Origin: Bacteroidota bacterium
Lineage (GTDB): Bacteria; Bacteroidota; Bacteroidia; Chitinophagales; Chitinophagaceae
Direction of reading: 5' to 3'
Length of the DNA: 47,898 nt
Assembly (NCBI GenBank): GCA_029555415.1
Contig: JAKPSI010000089.1
Span: 1 to 47,898, forward strand
The notes under the pieces were generated by a model. The model had not been told where the DNA came from, searched no databases, and was given only the letters and a program-made list of their open reading frames with translations. Below, piece after piece: positions 35,791 through 44,411 of this stretch; position 1 is the first letter of the stretch, and every line of letters starts with the position of its first letter. The translations under genes and the position numbers were made by a program.

Positions 35791-36270
35791 ATGAATAACC
35801 TGATACTGCTGGTGACCGAACAGGATACCTGGACCATCTCCGAAGGAGAGAATGAAGGCACGCCGTTCATTTTGAGGTTCAGACCCCAATTGAAAGAATT
35901 TATTGCAACAAACCGTTTCAACGAACGACTTACGATCATCTGGCTGTATCAGGCAGACGACAGCTCATTAATGCCATCCGATGAGGATGCGGATAAAATG
36001 AAAGCCATGGAGGATGCGCTGGTGGAAGCCATGGAACTTGATCTGCAAGCCGTGCTGGCTTTTGTCTATACCGGGCAAAATCAAAAAGAGTGGCATTGGT
36101 ATTCGACCGATATTCAGGAAAGTGGCAAACGCATCAATGAAGCACTGGCATCATTCGATCAGCTCCCCATTGAACTTTCATTTGAAGAGGATCCGGAATG
36201 GACCGAATACAATTCAGTTCTGGCCGGAGCTGAAGCCGGCGAAGCAGAAGCTGAAAGTGATAATGAGTAA
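35791..36270 (+). CDS. DUF695-like protein
   Basis: About 159 aa from the ATG at 35791 (an upstream in-frame TTG is unlikely). It has an N-terminal beta region (ILLVTEQDTWTISEGENEGTPFILRFRPQL), an acidic middle, and the block AVLAFVYTGQNQKEWHWYSTDIQESGKRINEAL that resembles DUF695 proteins, which carry a Trp-His-Trp-Tyr patch. The C-terminus is highly acidic. Cytosolic; role unknown. It lies 43 bp after the membrane-anchored protein and may share its transcript. Confidence 0.75.
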   Translation: MNNLILLVTEQDTWTISEGENEGTPFILRFRPQLKEFIATNRFNERLTIIWLYQADDSSLMPSDEDADKMKAMEDALVEAMELDLQAVLAFVYTGQNQKEWHWYSTDIQESGKRINEALASFDQLPIELSFEEDPEWTEYNSVLAGAEAGEAEAESDNE

Positions 36271-36295
36271 CAGCCGAAAACCGCTGTTGATATGC

Positions 36296-36385
36296 AACAC
36301 TCGCCCCTCACTGCTCACAGCTCGCAGCTTCTCTAAGATTTCCCGCAAATCCCGCAGATTTCAGCGCAGATAACGCAGATTTTTT
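36296..36385. repeat. AGCTC heptads and CGCAGAT repeats
   Basis: CACTGCT/CACAGCT/CGCAGCT heptads (about 36308-36331) and CGCAGAT/AACGCAGAT units (36348-36381). They share sequence with the families at 33.7 kb and at the lpxD stop, and sit in the 421-bp gap 36271-36691 together with the relic below. Confidence 0.7.
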
Positions 36386-36462
36386 TCACGCATCGACGCA
36401 ACGGAAAAAACGCACCAGCTCAACCCCGTAAACCATCTGGCTTTCTGAACGTCTTCTCACCC

Positions 36463-36557
36463 AATGCACCGCATCGGCATTTGCCAGAATTTAAAAGAAT
36501 TACTGGAAAGGAGGGGCCCTGATCCGGCTGAACGGGGAGGAGTACCCTAAAGACTGA
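36463..36557 (+). pseudogene. Relic of the 3' end of a paralogue of the 35001-35747 gene
   Basis: CCGCATCGG...AAAAGAATTA...CCGGCTGA...GGGAGGA...GACTGA matches bases 35652-35747 (the last 32 codons and stop of the membrane-anchored protein) at most positions. It has a net 2-bp deletion that breaks the frame. Only the last quarter survives, so this is decayed sequence, not a gene. Confidence 0.7.
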
Positions 36558-36691
36558 GACTGAACCTGATAGCAGCATTTTCCCGCTATGTCTGACGGGC
36601 CGGAATCCGCTTCCAGACTGCATTTTGGAGGGGCGCTGATCTTTTTGTGCCGGGAATTGGTTATATTCAGTTAACCTTTAAACCAACTATT

Positions 36692-37144
36692 ATGAGAATT
36701 CAATCAATCTGCCACTTCGTGGTATCCATGCTTTTGCTTGTTTCTGTAATAAGCGTTTCATGCAATAAGCCTAAAAATCAAAAAACAAAAGGCACTTTTT
36801 CCTGGACCGTTGATGGTGTTACCTACACTGCGGATAGTGCTACCGCTTTTACAAATGACCTTGAGGCGGAGAAGACCGTAGGCGCTGAGATCAAACATGT
36901 CGAGATCGCCCTCCACAGCGTCAATAACTTTCCCGTCGGCACTTACACGGTCGGACCCAGTGGCAATGTCATCGGCATCTGGAACGCTGCGCTGCCTTCC
37001 AGTGGCGGACTTTTCTCCATGTCCGGAACACTGAACATCACCGCCAGTTCACCTGATGAGGTAAGCGGCAATTTCAATATTGTACTCAGCACCGGCACCG
37101 GTACCGTCATGACCGGAACATTTAGTCATATTCCGCAGGAATAA
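36692..37144 (+). CDS. Small lipoprotein of unknown function
   Basis: 150 aa from the ATG at 36692. Lipoprotein signal MRIQSICHFVVSMLLLVSVISVSC with the lipidated Cys at residue 24. The mature part begins with a GTFSWTVDGVTYTADSATAF strand pair and ends SGNFNIVLSTGTGTVMTGTFSHI, a beta-sandwich-like fold reminiscent of DUF6252-type Bacteroidota lipoproteins. Probably outer-membrane facing the periplasm or surface. No catalytic motif; role unknown. Confidence 0.75.
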   Translation: MRIQSICHFVVSMLLLVSVISVSCNKPKNQKTKGTFSWTVDGVTYTADSATAFTNDLEAEKTVGAEIKHVEIALHSVNNFPVGTYTVGPSGNVIGIWNAALPSSGGLFSMSGTLNITASSPDEVSGNFNIVLSTGTGTVMTGTFSHIPQE

Positions 37145-37174
37145 TTAACAGAATTGTTTGGAAGAATATTCATG

Positions 37175-37200
37175 GATCCCCGCCCCGGCGGGGATCTGCT
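37175..37200 (+). terminator. Hairpin after the lipoprotein gene
   Basis: Perfect 9-bp stem GATCCCCGC (37175-37183) with 37188-37196, loop of four, followed by TGCTTTT. The T-run is short. Confidence 0.6.
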
Positions 37201-37328
37201 TTTCAGCAGCTACCACAAAAGACTTAAAGGTGCATTTGATCATGATTGAGAGCCTGCTCGGAAGGCAGCACCCGCTGGTCACTACATAACAAAGGAATGT
37301 TGTTTTTAATGGAAATTTTCTTAGCACG

Positions 37329-37370
37329 GAATTCAAATCTCAAAATTCAGCATTCAAAATTCCGTGTTCA
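37329..37370 (-). repeat. Heptad tract starting at the PcrB stop codon
   Basis: On the minus strand: TGAACAC, GGAATTT, TGAATGC, TGAATTT, TGAGATT, TGAATTC, in exact register from the TGA stop (37370-37368). Confidence 0.9.
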
Positions 37371-38126
37371 AAGCTCAACACTCTTCACCGCATGCACCGC
37401 ATCACTCATCTCCCTGATCAGCGATGCATCTTTTTCAATGGCATTGCCAACAACGATCACATCCGCACCTGCTTTGCAGTTGAGGTATGCTTTTTCAGGC
37501 TGGAGGATACCACCACCAACGATCAGCGGTACTTCAATACGATCCGCAACACTCTTGATCATGCTTTCGGTGATGGCGCGTTTGGCACCGCTTCCCGCAT
37601 CCATGTAGATGAGTTTCATGCCCAGCATTTCACCGGCCATGGCCGTACACATCGCGATCTCATTTTTATCGGAAGGGACAGGAGCCGCATTACTGATATA
37701 AGAAACAGTAGTAGGAGCGCCGCCATCCACAACGATGTATCCGGTAGGCATGATCTCCAGTCCGCTCTGTTTCACGAACGGTGCCGATACCACATGCTGC
37801 CCGATGAGCAACTCAGGGTTACGGCCGGAGATCAATGAGAGATATAATAAGGCGTCGGCGTATTTGCTGACCTGGGAGGGACTGCCCGGAAAAAGGATCA
37901 CCGGGATATCACAGCTTTGCTTGATCTGCTGCACACATTCATCCAGGTGATTGGAAATAACAAGACTGCCACCGACCAGCAGATAATCCACATGCGCCGT
38001 CACACAAAGCTCTGTCAGCTCTTCCAGCGAGGCTGCATTCACCTTGTCGGGGTCAATGAGCACCGCGAAGGATTTCTGACCTTTCTTCTTTTTCTCTGCC
38101 AGTGATGTATAAATGGTTGACTTCAT
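37368..38126 (-). CDS. PcrB-type geranylgeranylglyceryl/heptaprenylglyceryl-phosphate synthase
   Basis: 252 aa TIM-barrel prenyltransferase. It joins a polyprenyl diphosphate to glycerol-1-phosphate to form an ether lipid precursor, as in archaeal membranes. Landmarks: FAVLIDPDKV (N-terminal strand), HVDYLLVGGSLV, IPVILFPGSPSQVS, ALLYLSLISGRNPELLIGQHV, IPTGYIVVDGG-type block MPTGYIVVDGGAPT, YMDAGSGAKR and LIVGGGILQPEKA. Bacteroidota carry group II members of this family. Substrate chain length and downstream product in this organism are not known, and no archaeal-type lipid pathway genes are nearby. Confidence 0.9.
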   Translation of the reverse strand: MKSTIYTSLAEKKKKGQKSFAVLIDPDKVNAASLEELTELCVTAHVDYLLVGGSLVISNHLDECVQQIKQSCDIPVILFPGSPSQVSKYADALLYLSLISGRNPELLIGQHVVSAPFVKQSGLEIMPTGYIVVDGGAPTTVSYISNAAPVPSDKNEIAMCTAMAGEMLGMKLIYMDAGSGAKRAITESMIKSVADRIEVPLIVGGGILQPEKAYLNCKAGADVIVVGNAIEKDASLIREMSDAVHAVKSVEL

Positions 38127-38421
38127 CCCTTACCGGTATTTTACAAAAATGCAAAAAAAATACCATCCGTCCTAAGTTAGAATTGATACAGTTTTAACGG
38201 GATGACCGGTTTTATTCCATGATGCATTGTAACCTCATTACATTTTTTTTACGGATATCCCGTTCCGCTGAAATTTCATAACAATAAATTATTACACGTT
38301 CTGAGGGATCAAGTGCCCTGTACCACAGGGTTTCAAAAAAAGCTGATAGTGAAAACACTGACTGGTAAGGCTTTCAGGATGAAAAATCGTAAAAACCCGT
38401 GCCCGCTTTGGGTTTGAAATA

Positions 38422-38445
38422 CCCCCGGAACAGGGGCGTTTTTTT
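38422..38445 (+). promoter_or_regulatory. Hairpin with T-run in the nrdJ upstream region
   Basis: CCCC (38423-38426) with GGGG (38433-38436), loop of six, then CGTTTTTTT. It could end a short leader transcript ahead of nrdJ. No cobalamin-riboswitch B12 box was found here. The rest of 38127-38660 (534 bp) has no other gene that I can support. Confidence 0.45.
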
Positions 38446-38501
38446 CTATGGGACTGCTTTCGATTTTCCAAAAAAATTTTACCCGAAAATGAGTTACCCA
38501 C

Positions 38502-38566
38502 TGTGGAAATATGACCTGAGCCAGCACAGGCGTGGATTGGCGTCCCATGGCCCGCGTTTATCCACA
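38502..38566. promoter_or_regulatory. DnaA-box-like pair upstream of nrdJ
   Basis: Canonical DnaA box TTATCCACA at 38558-38566 (plus) and ATTTCCACA, one mismatch from TTWTNCACA, at 38510-38502 (minus), 56 bp apart. They lie 95-160 bp before the nrdJ ATG. In E. coli, DnaA regulates the nrdAB ribonucleotide reductase promoter. Confidence 0.5.
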
Positions 38567-38660
38567 GAATGTTGATATTTCCGGGTATGAATTACAGATA
38601 CTTAAAAATATTTTCGTCATCTCCGTTAACCGATACTTAACCCGAGAAATTCTTTTAGTT

Positions 38661-41600
38661 ATGGCCAATAAAAAGCAAGCTTCCGCCAAGGGCGGGTTGC
38701 AGTTCCCCCGTCGCTTTACACGTGACGATGTAAGTGTGTTCGACATGTTCGAGTATGATTACCGTACTTCCGTGATCCGGAACCCCAGCGGTGAAGTTGT
38801 ATTTGAAATGACCAACGTGGAGGTTCCCAAACAGTGGAGCCAGATCGCTACCGACATCCTTGCCCAAAAATATTTCCGTAAAGCTGGTGTCCCCCAACCG
38901 GACGGCAGCCTCGGTCGTGAAACATCAGCTAAACAAGTCGCTCACCGTCTCGCCCATTGCTGGCGCGTATGGGGCGAGAAGTATGGCTACTTCGCTTCAT
39001 CGAACGATGCACAGATCTTCTATGAAGAACTCGTGTATTCCATCCTCAACCAGATGTGTGTGCCCAACAGCCCGCAATGGTTCAATACCGGACTCTATGA
39101 GAGCTACGGTATCGCCGGCAAACCCCAGGGTCACTATTATGTGGATGCTACCGACGGACAACTGAAAAAATCAACATCCGCTTACGAGCGTCCCCAGCCG
39201 CACGCCTGCTTCATCCTGAGTGTAACTGATGATCTGGTGAATGATGGTGGTATCATGGACCTCTGGGTCCGTGAAGCACGTATCTTCAAATACGGTTCCG
39301 GTGTAGGAACCAATTTCTCCAACCTCCGTGGTGAAGGAGAAAAACTCAGCGGTGGTGGTACCTCCAGCGGTCTGATGAGTTTCCTGAAGATCGGTGACCG
39401 CGCCGCAGGTGCGATCAAAAGCGGTGGTACGACTCGTCGCGCTGCCAAGATGGTCTGCCTCGATCTCGATCACCCCGAGATCGTTCAGTTCGTGAACTGG
39501 AAAGTGGAAGAAGAAAAGAAAGTAGGCGCCCTCATCGCAGCTGGTTATGCCAGCGATTATGAAGGTGAAGCATACCGCACCGTCAGCGGACAGAACTCCA
39601 ACAACTCCGTTCGTATCCCCAATTCATTCTTCGATCGTCTTGAAAAGAATGAGGACTGGGAACTGAAAGGACGTATGGACGGCCGCGTGATGAAGAAGAT
39701 CCCCGCACGTGAACTGTGGAACCAGATCTCCTACGCCGCATGGCGTTGCGCGGATCCCGGTACACAATATAATACCACCATCAACGAATGGCATACCTGC
39801 CCCGAAGGTGGTGAGATCAGAGCTTCCAACCCCTGCTCTGAGTACATGTTCCTGGACAACACCGCATGTAACCTCGCATCAGCCAACCTGATGAAGTTCT
39901 TCAATACCGAGAACAACTCATTCGATGTGGAAGGATATGAGTACAACTGCCGCCTCTGGACCGTTGTACTGGAAGTATCCGTACTGATGGCGCAGTTCCC
40001 TTCCAAAGAAGTGGCACAGCTGAGCTATGAGTACCGCACCCTGGGTCTCGGTTACGCTAACCTCGGTACCATGCTGATGGTGAGCGGTATCCCTTACGAC
40101 AGTGAAGAAGCCCGCGCGATCGCCGGTGCCATCACTGCGATCATGACCGGTATCGCGTACAAGACCTCCGCTGAAATGGCGGAAGCACTCGGCGCTTTCC
40201 CCCGCTACGAAGAGAACAAAGCACACATGATGCGCGTGATGCGTAACCACCGCCTCGCCGCTTATGATGCGGATGAATATGAAACACTGAGCCTGAAACC
40301 TCAGGGTATCAAGGTGAAATATTGCCCCGACTACCTGCTGAAAGCCGCATGCAAAGCATGGGACGACGCAGTGGAACTGGGTGAAAAATTCGGCTACCGC
40401 AACGCACAGGCAACCGTGATCGCTCCCACAGGAACGATCGGTCTGGTGATGGACTGCGATACCACTGGTGTTGAACCCGACTTCGCCCTCGTGAAATTCA
40501 AGAAATTGTCCGGTGGCGGTTATTTCAGGATCATCAATCAGTCCGTACCCAACGCGCTCCGCAACTTGGGTTACTCTGAAAAAGAAACCGATCAGATCAT
40601 TAAATACGCGGTTGGTGCTGCATCCTTCGCCGGTGCACCCTTCATCAACCACCAGACCCTGAGCGAAAAAGGTTTCATTGCTGATGAGATCAAACGCCTG
40701 GATGCCGCTGCGGTGACCGCTTTCGAGATCGGCTTCGTATTCAACAAATACACACTCGGTGAAGAATGCCTGCAACGTCTGGGCTTCACACCGGAGCAAT
40801 ACAATGACTTCGAATGGAGTCTGCTGGAAGGACTGGGCTTTACTGACGAACAGATCGAAGCTGCAAACGACTACGTATGCGGTACCGGTATGCTCGAAGG
40901 CGCTCCGCACCTGAAAGATGAACATCTGCCCGTTTTTGACTGTGCCAATAAATGCGGAAAGAAGGGAACTCGTTACATCCACGCGCACGGACATATCCGT
41001 ATGATGGGTGCAACGCAGCCCTTCATCAGCGGTGCGATCTCCAAAACCATCAACCTGCCGCATGAAGCCAATGTTGAAGAGATCGCCGATTCTTACCTGC
41101 TCAGCTGGCAGCTCGGTCTGAAAGCGTGTGCACTGTACCGTGATGGTTCCAAACTGTCACAGCCCCTCAGCAACAAATCCGACAAGAAGAAGAAAGCGGA
41201 TACAGCCGTTGAAGCGGAAGCAGAGACAGCAGTAGCCAGCAGCATGGATTCCAACATCGTTGACCTCGGCAAACTGACCGTGGAAGAACTGCTGGAAGAA
41301 GTACAGAAACGTGTACAGGCTTCTCCGGATACCAAACTGAAACGCAAACTGGCCAGCATCGTTGAACGCCGCTCACTGCCCGCCAAACGCCGCGGTTTCA
41401 CGCAAAAAGCAAAGATCAACGGTCAGGCCATCTTCCTGCGCACCGGTGAATACGGTGACGGAACCCTGGGTGAGATCTTCATCGATATGGCGAAAGAAGG
41501 AGCTACCATGCGCAGCATGATGAACTGCTTCGCCATTGCCATCTCCATCGGCCTCCAGTACGGTGTGCCCCTGGAAGAATTCGTTGACAAATTCGCCTTC

Positions 41601-42038
41601 ACCAAATTCGATCCTTCTGGTTTCGTAGAGCACCCGAATATCAAATCAACGACCTCTATCGTTGACTTCATCTTCCGCGCGCTCGGTTATGAGTACCTCG
41701 GCCGTACGGACCTGGTACACGTGATCGACAAACCGGAAGTAATGAATACCGGTGCCGACGATTGGGATGAGATCCCGACCAATCTCGAATACGCAAGTTC
41801 TCCTGAGCTGTCAAGCGTACGCATCATCGGAAGTGCCGGTGTAACGCCCCAGCCCGCTAAAGCTGTACGCAGCACACAACCCGCAGCGAAAGCGGAAGCC
41901 GGTATGGATGCCGTGAATGCAGCAGCGAAGAACATGCAGAGTGATGCGCCCGCCTGTAACGTATGCGGACATATCATGATGCGCAGCGGTACCTGCTACA
42001 AATGCCTCAACTGCGGAAACCAGGGAGGTTGCAGCTAA
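38661..42038 (+). CDS. nrdJ: Adenosylcobalamin-dependent (class II) ribonucleotide reductase
   Basis: 1125 aa from the ATG at 38661 (MANKKQ); upstream in-frame codons lack a plausible start. It reduces ribonucleotides to deoxyribonucleotides using an adenosylcobalamin-generated thiyl radical. The barrel has the three active-site cysteines C183 (HACFILS), C392 (NPCSE, radical site) and C403 (ACNLASANL). The C-terminus contains a TSCPD-type domain (GQAIFLRTGEYGDGTLGEIF...GATMRSMMNCFAIAISIGLQYG) and a zinc-ribbon tail with CNVCG and CYKCLNCG. This extended form is the Thermotoga/Bacteroidota type, not the short Lactobacillus type. A terminator follows; DnaA-box-like sites precede it. Confidence 0.96.
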   Translation: MANKKQASAKGGLQFPRRFTRDDVSVFDMFEYDYRTSVIRNPSGEVVFEMTNVEVPKQWSQIATDILAQKYFRKAGVPQPDGSLGRETSAKQVAHRLAHCWRVWGEKYGYFASSNDAQIFYEELVYSILNQMCVPNSPQWFNTGLYESYGIAGKPQGHYYVDATDGQLKKSTSAYERPQPHACFILSVTDDLVNDGGIMDLWVREARIFKYGSGVGTNFSNLRGEGEKLSGGGTSSGLMSFLKIGDRAAGAIKSGGTTRRAAKMVCLDLDHPEIVQFVNWKVEEEKKVGALIAAGYASDYEGEAYRTVSGQNSNNSVRIPNSFFDRLEKNEDWELKGRMDGRVMKKIPARELWNQISYAAWRCADPGTQYNTTINEWHTCPEGGEIRASNPCSEYMFLDNTACNLASANLMKFFNTENNSFDVEGYEYNCRLWTVVLEVSVLMAQFPSKEVAQLSYEYRTLGLGYANLGTMLMVSGIPYDSEEARAIAGAITAIMTGIAYKTSAEMAEALGAFPRYEENKAHMMRVMRNHRLAAYDADEYETLSLKPQGIKVKYCPDYLLKAACKAWDDAVELGEKFGYRNAQATVIAPTGTIGLVMDCDTTGVEPDFALVKFKKLSGGGYFRIINQSVPNALRNLGYSEKETDQIIKYAVGAASFAGAPFINHQTLSEKGFIADEIKRLDAAAVTAFEIGFVFNKYTLGEECLQRLGFTPEQYNDFEWSLLEGLGFTDEQIEAANDYVCGTGMLEGAPHLKDEHLPVFDCANKCGKKGTRYIHAHGHIRMMGATQPFISGAISKTINLPHEANVEEIADSYLLSWQLGLKACALYRDGSKLSQPLSNKSDKKKKADTAVEAEAETAVASSMDSNIVDLGKLTVEELLEEVQKRVQASPDTKLKRKLASIVERRSLPAKRRGFTQKAKINGQAIFLRTGEYGDGTLGEIFIDMAKEGATMRSMMNCFAIAISIGLQYGVPLEEFVDKFAFTKFDPSGFVEHPNIKSTTSIVDFIFRALGYEYLGRTDLVHVIDKPEVMNTGADDWDEIPTNLEYASSPELSSVRIIGSAGVTPQPAKAVRSTQPAAKAEAGMDAVNAAAKNMQSDAPACNVCGHIMMRSGTCYKCLNCGNQGGCS

Positions 42039-42119
42039 ACTGAAAAAGGAAGTCTGCCTGTTATTCGAACCATAACGGGCGGACGAGGAAAAACCATAAA
42101 GAAAGTACCCACCATTCGC

Positions 42120-42150
42120 CCGTCCCGGCTCAGCCGGGACGGTTTTTTTT
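42120..42150 (+). terminator. nrdJ terminator
   Basis: CCGTCCCGGCT (42120-42130) with AGCCGGGACGG (42132-42142), a perfect 11-bp arm pair, followed by eight T. Confidence 0.9.
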
Positions 42151-42189
42151 GCCCCTATACGAAAGAAGCGGAATCCTTATTTTCACTGC

Positions 42190-42636
42190 ATGAAAAAACT
42201 ATTGCTGCTGATCGTACTGATCCTTTCCGTTTCATCCGCACTGCAGGCACAGTCTCGCACCGATACCCTGAAATACCGGTACGTGAACCAGTCGCTCTAC
42301 CGTTATGGTCCTTATTTCATCCGCGGATCGGAAAGACTCACGTTCTCACAACTGCAGCATGAATTTGATGAGTCGCCCCTGGGGCTCGTATCATATATGA
42401 AGTCGAAGAAGTCACGTACTGTGGCCTCCGTATTCAGGTATACCTCTTTGCTCACCAGTGTGGTCACCCTGGCCTTACTGGGGCAGCATTCGGACAATAA
42501 GAATCTTTATTATGGTTTACTGGGCGGTCAACTGGTGCTGGGGCTGGGCAGTGCGTGGTACGGCACACAATCGGCCCGCTATCTGGATGAAGCCATCTGG
42601 CTGCGGAATAAGGACCTGCTGTTCCCGGGCAGGTAA
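42190..42636 (+). CDS. Small secreted/membrane protein of unknown function
   Basis: 148 aa. Signal peptide MKKLLLLIVLILSVSSALQAQ. After a Tyr/Arg-rich segment (YRYVNQSLYRYGPYFIRGSERLTFSQLQHEF) come two short hydrophobic stretches (FRYTSLLTSVVTLALLGQ and NLYYGLLGGQLVLGLGSAWYG), suggesting a hairpin in the membrane. No known motif; role unknown. Confidence 0.7.
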   Translation: MKKLLLLIVLILSVSSALQAQSRTDTLKYRYVNQSLYRYGPYFIRGSERLTFSQLQHEFDESPLGLVSYMKSKKSRTVASVFRYTSLLTSVVTLALLGQHSDNKNLYYGLLGGQLVLGLGSAWYGTQSARYLDEAIWLRNKDLLFPGR

Positions 42637-42716
42637 ATACCCAATTGCACAAAACACGCAAAAGGAGGGGTATAACCCTGCTGGGTTTTCCTATAGCGCG
42701 GAAGCCGCATGGGGCT

Positions 42717-42724
42717 TAATTTTG
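42717..42724 (+). promoter_or_regulatory. -7 element TAATTTTG of the 41-aa lipoprotein gene
   Basis: Perfect TAnnTTTG 18 bp before the ATG at 42742, which supports this short frame as a real gene. Confidence 0.55.
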
Positions 42725-42741
42725 AGGAATAATCAGATCCC

Positions 42742-42867
42742 ATGAAAACAAGGATAATCCTATTCGCGATCATCGCTTCACTGGTACTGCAATCATGCAG
42801 CCGTGCGATCAGCCCTTTTCAGGCAGCTAATAATCCCAGAGGAAAGAAGTGCCGGAACATCCGCTGA
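42742..42867 (+). CDS. 41-aa small lipoprotein
   Basis: MKTRIILFAIIASLVLQSC ends in a lipobox Cys at residue 19. The mature peptide is SRAISPFQAANNPRGKKCRNIR, basic, with a second Cys. It has a clear -7 element at the right distance. The stop codon touches the stop of the convergent 48-aa gene (no base between them). Similar tiny lipoproteins ending in a basic Cys-containing tail occur in Bacteroidota; role unknown. Confidence 0.65.
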   Translation: MKTRIILFAIIASLVLQSCSRAISPFQAANNPRGKKCRNIR

Positions 42868-43014
42868 TCATTCGCCTCCGAACACATTATTCACCGCGCC
42901 TTCCAGCATCGGGAATTTTTCAATGACAAAACTCTTGATGGCAGCAATGGCTTGCTTTGCCTGTTCATCACTCAATCCTGCTTCGGATTTCAGTTTTTCG
43001 ATCAGTTCGTTCAT
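42868..43014 (-). CDS. 48-aa small helical protein
   Basis: MNELIEKLKSEAGLSDEQAK, then a second helix QAIAAIKSFVIEKFPMLEGAV and NNVFGGE. The pattern LIxxLxxxAGLSxEQAxxAIxxIxxFxxEKxPxL resembles the helix-bundle unit found in DUF2267/DUF937-like small proteins. The initiator ATG is at 43014. Not a shadow: it has coherent amphipathic helices and ends exactly next to the lipoprotein stop. Function unknown. Confidence 0.65.
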   Translation of the reverse strand: MNELIEKLKSEAGLSDEQAKQAIAAIKSFVIEKFPMLEGAVNNVFGGE

Positions 43015-43043
43015 GTAAATAAGTTTGCTGTAAATCTAACATA

Positions 43044-43078
43044 AAAAATCCCGGCTCGCTGATGCGGCCGGGATTTTT
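43044..43078. terminator. Bidirectional terminator between the 48-aa gene and clpX
   Basis: Perfect 12-bp stem AAAAATCCCGGC (43044-43055) with 43067-43078, loop 11. On the minus strand it ends clpX transcripts, 15 nt after the stop. Confidence 0.88.
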
Positions 43079-43092
43079 AAGTTATAAGATCT

Positions 43093-44337
43093 TTAAGCAA
43101 CTTTCAGCAGACTGAGCTTGCTCTTGTCGAATTTATGACGTGCGTATTCGAGGTCCATGTTGAATTGCTTTTCTCCGGAGGAGGGCATTTCGAACATTGC
43201 GTCGTTCAGGATGCCTTCGCAGATACTGCGGAGACCGCGGGCGCCGAGTTTGTATTCCATCGCTTTCTCCACCATGAAGTTCAGTACTTCGGGTTCAACG
43301 GTCAGCTCAATGCCTTCCAGTTCGAACAGTTTCTTATACTGCTTCATCAGCGCGTTCTTGGGCTCGGTCAGGATCAGCCGGAGCGTATCCGAATCCAGCG
43401 GATTCAGATGCGTTACCACCGGCAAACGTCCCAGCAGTTCCGGGATCAGGCCGAAAGCCTTGAGATCCGTGGCGTTGATATAACTCAGCAGATTCTTCTT
43501 CATATTGTCCTGCTGTTCCTTGTCCACATTGAAACCAATGGTATTGGTCTGCACCCGGCGGGCGATGATCCGGTCGATGCCATCGAAGGCGCCGCCGCAG
43601 ATGAACAGGATATTCTGGGTGTTGATCTTGATGAGTTTTTGTTCGGGGTGCTTGCGTCCGCCCTGCGGGGGTACCAGCACATCCGTTCCTTCCAGCAGTT
43701 TCAGCATACCCTGCTGCACGCCTTCGCCACTCACATCACGGGTGATGGAAGGATTATCGCCTTTGCGCGCGATCTTATCGATCTCGTCGATATACACGAT
43801 ACCGCGTTCCGCCGCGGCTACATCGTAATTGCAGACCTGCAGGAGACGGGTCAGGATGCTTTCCACATCCTCGCCCACATAACCGGCTTCAGTGAATACG
43901 GTCGCGTCAACGATCGTAAAGGGAACATTCAGCATCCGGGCGATGCTCTTGGCCAGGAGGGTCTTACCGGTACCGGTTTCACCTACCATGACGATATTAC
44001 TTTTCTCGATCTCCACTTCATTGGAACCAGCTGTTTCGCTGTTCTTCTGCTGGAGACGTTTGTAGTGATTGTAGACCGCAACGGCCAGGACTTTCTTGGC
44101 CTCATCCTGACCAATAACGTACTCATCCAGGAATTTCTTGACCTCGATGGGCTTCTTGACAGTTAACTTGAAAGCGGTGCTGGTTTTCTCATCCTTGACC
44201 GTGAGTTCCTGGTCGATGATCTCGCGTGCGTGTTCCACGCAGTTTTCACAGATATGCCCTTCCTGGCCAGCGATCAGGATCTTAACCTCATCCCGGCTGC
44301 GGCCGCAGAAAGAACAATGTAGTGGATTTTTCGCCAT
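43093..44337 (-). CDS. clpX: ATP-dependent Clp protease ATP-binding subunit ClpX
   Basis: 414 aa AAA+ unfoldase that feeds substrates to ClpP. The N-terminal zinc domain has Cys 8, 11, 30 and 33 ([11 protein letters not shown]...HICENC). Walker A GETGTGKT (119-126), Walker B VYIDEIDK (181-188), pore loop GYVGEDVES and the ClpP-docking IGF loop in NTIGFNVD (267-269) are present. It is transcribed after both clpP genes but separated from them by a terminator whose T-run contains its own -7 element. Confidence 0.97.
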   Translation of the reverse strand: MAKNPLHCSFCGRSRDEVKILIAGQEGHICENCVEHAREIIDQELTVKDEKTSTAFKLTVKKPIEVKKFLDEYVIGQDEAKKVLAVAVYNHYKRLQQKNSETAGSNEVEIEKSNIVMVGETGTGKTLLAKSIARMLNVPFTIVDATVFTEAGYVGEDVESILTRLLQVCNYDVAAAERGIVYIDEIDKIARKGDNPSITRDVSGEGVQQGMLKLLEGTDVLVPPQGGRKHPEQKLIKINTQNILFICGGAFDGIDRIIARRVQTNTIGFNVDKEQQDNMKKNLLSYINATDLKAFGLIPELLGRLPVVTHLNPLDSDTLRLILTEPKNALMKQYKKLFELEGIELTVEPEVLNFMVEKAMEYKLGARGLRSICEGILNDAMFEMPSSGEKQFNMDLEYARHKFDKSKLSLLKVA

Positions 44338-44380
44338 AGTTTCTTAAGGTATAACGGGGTTATAAGCAATTCGTAACATA

Positions 44381-44411
44381 CAAAAATATAAAACCGCCCC
44401 GAAAGGGGCGG
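44381..44411 (-). terminator. Terminator of clpP whose T-run contains the clpX -7 element
   Basis: Minus-strand stem CCGCCCC (44411-44405) with 44400-44394, loop TTTC, then TTTATATTTTTG. The last eight bases TATTTTTG (44388-44381) match TAnnTTTG, so terminator and clpX promoter overlap. Confidence 0.7.

Noticed and set aside
38502-38566. Replication origin
   Set aside because: Only one canonical DnaA box and one near match, with no dnaA, gidA or AT-rich unwinding array; promoter control is a better explanation.
38127-38660. Cobalamin riboswitch ahead of the B12-dependent reductase
   Set aside because: No B12-box-like conserved core could be found; only simple hairpins are present.
38532-38660. 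43-residue N-terminal extension of NrdJ
   Set aside because: It covers the DnaA-box region and lacks family-like sequence; the ATG at 38661 fits the protein family.
39918-41063. Long minus-strand open frame inside nrdJ
   Set aside because: Antisense shadow of a strongly coding gene with no recognisable protein features.
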